From positions 1,515,501 to 1,579,500 of the forward strand of contig JAOTON010001351.1 in NCBI GenBank assembly GCA_034440635.1: a DNA stretch of 64,000 nucleotides. Direction: 5' to 3'. The notes under the pieces were generated by a model. That model was given only the letters and a program-made list of their open reading frames with translations. It was not told the DNA's origin and made no database searches. Source of the DNA: Lepas anatifera (lineage: Eukaryota > Arthropoda > Thecostraca > Lepadidae). Each line of letters starts with the position of its first letter. Position 1 is the first letter of the stretch. This document shows, piece by piece, positions 59,840 to 64,000 of the stretch. Position numbers and translations under genes: made by a program.

Positions 59840-60730
59840 TTAACACCCGCACTGGAGAGGGGTCTGACAGTTACGCGCACTGGTGGGCTCCCTGAGCTCT
59901 CGGAAATTAAGAGACGTAGAAAAACTCCGGTTGGAGGCTGGGTGGGAGCTATTGAAATCTATACTATGACCGATTTCGATTGACCTAGGTAAGTACCGTC
60001 AAGTTCAAACGAGGTCATAAGGGTCGTGTATGAGCCGTGCTGGGGATTTTTCTGGAAATGCTGTGATTGAGCGCAAAAAGTTAAGAATGCACTTAAAACG
60101 GACCAAGGTCATAATGAGAACGTTCCAAAAATTCTAACTTAATTTTTGGGGTTAAGTCATTCAAGTTCATTGACCTATAACCTCACAATATTACATATTC
60201 CCTATAATTACACCATGACCAGCACCATAGCAACCGTTGGACGGGAAATGAGGATTGACCTTTACCCATGACATTGTACTTTGGCCTGTGCCTTGACCTT
60301 TACATTGAGTTATCTTAACTTGGACGTCGTAGCATGGTATGCGTCATACTTGGTAACGCCATGCGATCGGAAGCACCGGACCAATGACTTTGAGAATGCT
60401 GGTATGGCGTTGAACTGTGGGCTTGATCTTCATGTTGGGTGAACTTGACATATAACCTCATTTTATATACCGCTATAACTTTGCCAGTCGGTCTTTGATG
60501 CACGCGAACTGGTACAACCGCGCGATTGCAGCGATCTCAAAATAAAGGGTTTACCTTTGAAAGTCTATAATTACAAAATTGGGGCCGATTTTCAAGATAA
60601 TTTGACCAATCGACGTGCCATCGGATATTCTCAAAAGTAGCTGTTTAGCATTTTTGGCCACGAAGGGTTCTCCGGCAACCTTGAAAAAGTAGGTGAGGGC
60701 TTCCGAGGCTCCCCTCCAGTGTGTTTGTTA
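59840..60730. mobile_element. family E element, about 890 bp
   Basis: Left end TTAACACCCGCACTGGAGAGG; right end the inverse of ATAACAAACACACTGGAGGGG. The right 400 bp match 17353-17780. Contains many tgacct/aggtca words. No gene. Confidence 0.65.
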
Positions 60731-61242
60731 TCACGCGCTGGTATGAGGTCCCAGGCCACCTTTACTAGCATGGGGGTACTCATCCCCCTACGATCCCAGT
60801 AACCATGCTTGGAAGGTAAAAGGAAAGCAGTGTTCCATTGCTTCCCTCGATCTCTACCAAAAATGCTAATACAACTTTTCGGTCGTCATTTTTGTGGTCT
60901 CAGAGGCCAAGGTATGTTTCCATAAGAATACAACGAAAACTTAAATCTTGTACCGTAATGGCTAACAAACTATAACAAGAGTAAAGTTATTGCCATCGTT
61001 GAAATGTATGTGCAGAAACAAAAACTACTCAAATTAGCTACTGAGCTCAAAAATGCTTCGATAAGGCAATCACGAGAGAAGGAACGTTGAAGATTCACAA
61101 GTTCGTGCCGGTTAATTCTAAGGCCATTATTGTGCATGAGCTCTCGAACGACGAGGGACAGAATGTTCAAGTTTCACATTTAATATGTGAACTTCAATTG
61201 CGCCACGGGATGGAGTCGTTCTTCCGATCCGTTGGTCAGATC

Positions 61243-63050
61243 TTAACCCTCGCCCGGTGGGGGCGTTTGAACACCCCGTTGGTTTTTTTCGGCGGCAAGA
61301 AAAACGGCAGCGCCAAGCGCCGCCGTACTTGGCACAGCTTATCCTTGATCAAGTCCGCAACTTCCCGCAAAACTTTAAGGTTAAGTCATCTCAGGTCAGG
61401 TCACTAGTGCAGGTCGAGAAACCTCATCTCAAAAATGTTTAACACGCGCATTGACGGGGGTCTGAGCCACCTTCGCATTGACGGGGGGCGGGTACCCGCC
61501 CCCTAAGATATCAAGAACCACGGTAGGTAGCGAAAAACGGTAAACGGTGTTGGGCTGCCCATCCACTTCTCCATCGAAAATATTTGTACCATTTTTTTGT
61601 CAGGTCACATTTAAGGTCACGAGAGGTCAAAACATGCCCGTCATAGGGATAACATGTAAATTCAGTTTTTCGGCCATTACATCTGAACAAGTAAAGATAG
61701 AGCAAAACGACTTAAACCATATGAATTCTCTTAGCAAGCCGAATCGAATGATATATAATTTGACCTTGCTAGGTCAAATCAAGGATTTGACCTGACCTGA
61801 GGTCAGGTCAGGGTCAAATTATATAAAATGCATATCATTAGAGCCGCAAAGCCCAGGCGAGTCTAATGCAGCTAAAATAAATGCTCTATCATCATCTGTT
61901 ACTGAGTTATTCCGTAAAAACCATTTTTCCCATGTATTTTCAATGGAGAGGTCATGCCTCGTACCTGACCTTAGGTCATCGATATAAAAAATACCAGAAC
62001 ATATTTTAGAGAACTCGGTGGGGCCATTATGTGATATTAGTTTCAATCGGATAAGTTCACCATGATCCGACTTATGTTATCTTAAACTTTTTTTGAGGTC
62101 GGGTCACTTGACTGTACTGGTGACCTGACCTGAGATGACCTAACCTTAAAATTTTCACAGAAGTTGTAAAAATTATGTGGGAAAAGGTATATTAAGTACG
62201 GCGGCGCTACGCGCCGCCGTTTTTCTACTGTCTCCGAAAAACCCGGGGAGGGCGGGTACCCGCCCCCGTCAATGCGCGTGTTAAGGTGGCATAAGTAAGA
62301 AATGGGGAATCCATCGAATTGAAACTTATACCACATAATGGGCCCACCAAGCGCTAAAACATAGTTTCCGGGATTTTAATATCGATGACCTAAGGTCAAG
62401 TACAGACCATGACCTCTCCATTGGAAATTCATGGAATAAAAGATATTGGGTTGTATTTGTGTAGATACAACTATGAATACCTTCATATTCTCAAAATCGT
62501 AGTATCCTGTGCCCCTTTCCAGGTTCATTTTGCAATTTTTGACCCGTGACCTCTGAGAGGTCATCTGGGGGTATTTAAGCAGTTTTCAGACTTAGGTCAA
62601 TAACTTTGCATGAAATGATGAAACAGCTTTTATTTTGATGCCATTGCGTTCAGGCTGCTATTGCAAGTCGATTGATATGCATATCGACTATGCTAGGTTA
62701 AAAAGTGATCTTGACCTGACCTGGGGTCAGGTCATTTTTGTGTTTTGACCTAGTATGGTCATATTCTACATCATTCGATTCGCCGTGACGAGAGAAAGCG
62801 AATGGTGCCCAAAAAATGGTTCTAACTCAGCTCTCAGACGCTAGAGCACAAAAACTTTACCCAAAATGCCACTTTCTTTGACCTGTCATAACATGACCTC
62901 AATATCGAACTCAGCCAAAAAGTGACTAAGATAGTTTCTTCATGAATTTGTATGAGCTATTCAGCAGCATTCGCGTTTTTTCGCTATCCCGCATAAAGGC
63001 CTAGTTCGAAGGGGTTGTTCAAACACCCCACCTACCGGGGCGAGGGTTAA
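61243..63050 (+). mobile_element. TTAA family B element, interrupted by family A
   Basis: Starts TTAACCCTCGCCCGGTGGG and ends with the inverse of TTAACCCTCGCCCCGGTAGG. Without the nested element it is about 966 bp. The interruption is at an internal TTAA 196 bp from the left end, after 'ctcaaaaatgt'; it resumes with 'ggtggcataagta'. Family B shares its subterminal part with family A. Confidence 0.88.
61439..62284 (-). mobile_element. TTAA family A element, complete 846-bp copy nested in B
   Basis: Both ends TTAACACGCGCATTGACGGG, with TTAA at each edge. The minus-strand start is followed by the palindromes GGGCGGGTACCCGCCC and GGCGGCGCGTAGCGCCGCC. The middle has a near-palindromic cluster of TGACCT/AGGTCA at about 61780-61815. 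No coding potential. Best reference copy of family A. Confidence 0.9.
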
Positions 63051-63289
63051 TAACAATATGACATATTTATATCAAAAGGTACTCCTTGTGTTTCAGTGTT
63101 AGTTACGTGTACTAAAAAAACACGGTTGTCATCACAACTAGCTGTATGCAGCTAATGACATCATGATCGACTTTCCAATGGTTTCAAAGACCATTCAGAA
63201 GAACACGTTCTAACGTGTAATTCTGAACGAAAATAAAGTAAAGGACTTCGCTCCTCAGCCGCAACTAACGCCGTTCGGTCCCTGTAGGT

Positions 63290-64000
63290 TCACATATGAT
63301 ATGGTACTAGTAGACTAATGGTACCAAGCGGAATGGGTCTGTAATTTTTAAGCCAGAGGGAGAACCAATTTTTAATGGGCTGGATCGTGGCTTGTTTCCA
63401 CAATTATGGACATTTTTCCTCATTAAGGTATTTGTTGAAAAGAACAGTACGTGGTTTGTAGATCAGTATCGCCGTTAGCTTCAAAATACGAGGGGAATTC
63501 CGTCGGGACCTAGAGGTTTATTGAAATTGAGTGAGTTTAGTGGGTTCAACACTTCTCCCTTGGTGATAACGATGTTGTTTAAAGGAGGGCTGATTTCTCT
63601 GTTTGTGTCCATGTGAGGCTGGGATTGATCATCGATGTGTGGCCTGAATAACGAAGCGCAATATTTGTTTAGCAAGCTTGCTTTCTCTGTGTCCTCGGAG
63701 ACTAAATCGCCGGAGTCATAGACCAAAGGGGCTGTGATGGAAAGTTGCTGCCGTCCTATAATGGTTTTCAATGTATTGTGATATTGACAGGTTTTGGAGT
63801 GCTGCGGCGAGGAGCATGATCATAAGTACATATGGTGTTGGCTGGCCTGTCTCCTCGAATCCTAATCCTCGAATAATCTAAGTGTTTTTTTACATCCGGA
63901 TTCGAGGGGACAGGCCAGCCGACACCTATCTATTGTGATATTGAGATGGATTTTGCTTAAACTGGACATGCGTCGCTAATTTTTTTGCACCATCCATCTT
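63290..64000 (-). pseudogene. non-LTR retrotransposon reverse transcriptase, N-terminal part, split by a 157-bp insertion
   Basis: On the minus strand from the window edge the frame reads KMDGAKKLATHV, QNPSQYHNTLKTIIGRQQL, then SEDTEKASLLNKYCASLF and FNKPLGPDGIP (about 63490), the S/K-x-GPDGIP entry to the polymerase domain. It is then frameshifted to a segment with LFNKYLNEEKCP, WKQATIQPIK and NYRPIPLG (to about 63300), the usual palm-domain order of jockey/CR1-type elements. A stop interrupts it near 63415. The frame is continuous across 63788-63944 only when that insertion is removed. Confidence 0.82.
63788..63944. mobile_element. 157-bp hairpin insertion with 14-bp target duplication
   Basis: The 14-mer TATTGTGATATTGA occurs at 63774-63787 and 63931-63944. 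Between them lies a hairpin with 29-bp arms (63834-63862 and 63898-63926, 27 of 29 paired, starting GGTGTCGGCTGGCCTGTC). Removing one 14-mer and the insert restores the reverse transcriptase frame. Confidence 0.85.

Overview
The window is animal genomic DNA, most likely from an invertebrate (phylum not determinable). It has two recognisable host-gene pieces in 64 kb. One is an interrupted intron-type exon encoding a single-pass membrane ATPase subunit. The other is a type II Golgi glycosyltransferase coded in one exon. tRNA-derived SINEs, non-LTR and Penelope-like retroelement remnants and many TIR elements fill the rest. No prokaryotic operon, CRISPR array, rRNA or intact functional tRNA gene was seen. 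Most long open frames lie in tandem arrays or transposons and are not genes.

Host genes. A beta-1,3-galactosyltransferase-like (GT31) gene lies at 46810-48407 on the + strand. It is complete from membrane anchor to the EDVFLTG motif apart from one apparent 1-base frameshift near 48145. A 144-bp exon at 33814-33957 on the - strand encodes the membrane segment of a Na+/K+-ATPase beta subunit and has good splice sites. Two or three other exon-like pieces are listed at low confidence.

Layout. 0-2.5 kb: a hAT-type MITE and a 2-kb TA-flanked TIR element. 6.4-11.3 kb: a 459-bp TTAA-flanked MITE split by a 4.4-kb DNA transposon with about 570-bp inverted repeats and a decayed transposase. 13.7-18.3 kb: a 1.84-kb hAT element with a perfect 8-bp target duplication, then TTAA elements. 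19.1-20.8 kb: 29-bp and 54-bp arrays. 23.6-25.7 kb: nested TTAA elements. 26.2-27.4 kb: a GC-rich 87-bp array. 28.8-32.4 kb: an uninterrupted MITE copy, a SINE, a degenerate array and another TTAA element. 33-34 kb: the ATPase beta exon. 35.5-39.4 kb: 33-bp and 60-bp arrays, a TTAA element and a foldback. 42-46 kb: small MITEs, a poly(A)-filled TTAA insertion and a tRNA-headed SINE. 46.8-48.4 kb: the GT31 gene. 48.7-57.8 kb: Penelope-like and non-LTR fragments and a 4.2-kb hAT-type element that carries a degenerate array and sits in another array. 58-64 kb: more MITEs, reciprocal TTAA nesting and a non-LTR reverse transcriptase split by a small hairpin insertion.

The most striking structure is a set of TTAA-flanked non-autonomous families. 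They insert into each other at the same internal TTAA, about 190-215 bp from one end (family B inside A at 23.7 kb, A inside B at 61.4 kb). They carry many AGGTCA/TGACCT half-sites, GC palindromes and, in two families, TGACGTCA plus CCAAT motifs. Because uninterrupted copies are also present, several insertions can be resolved to the base.
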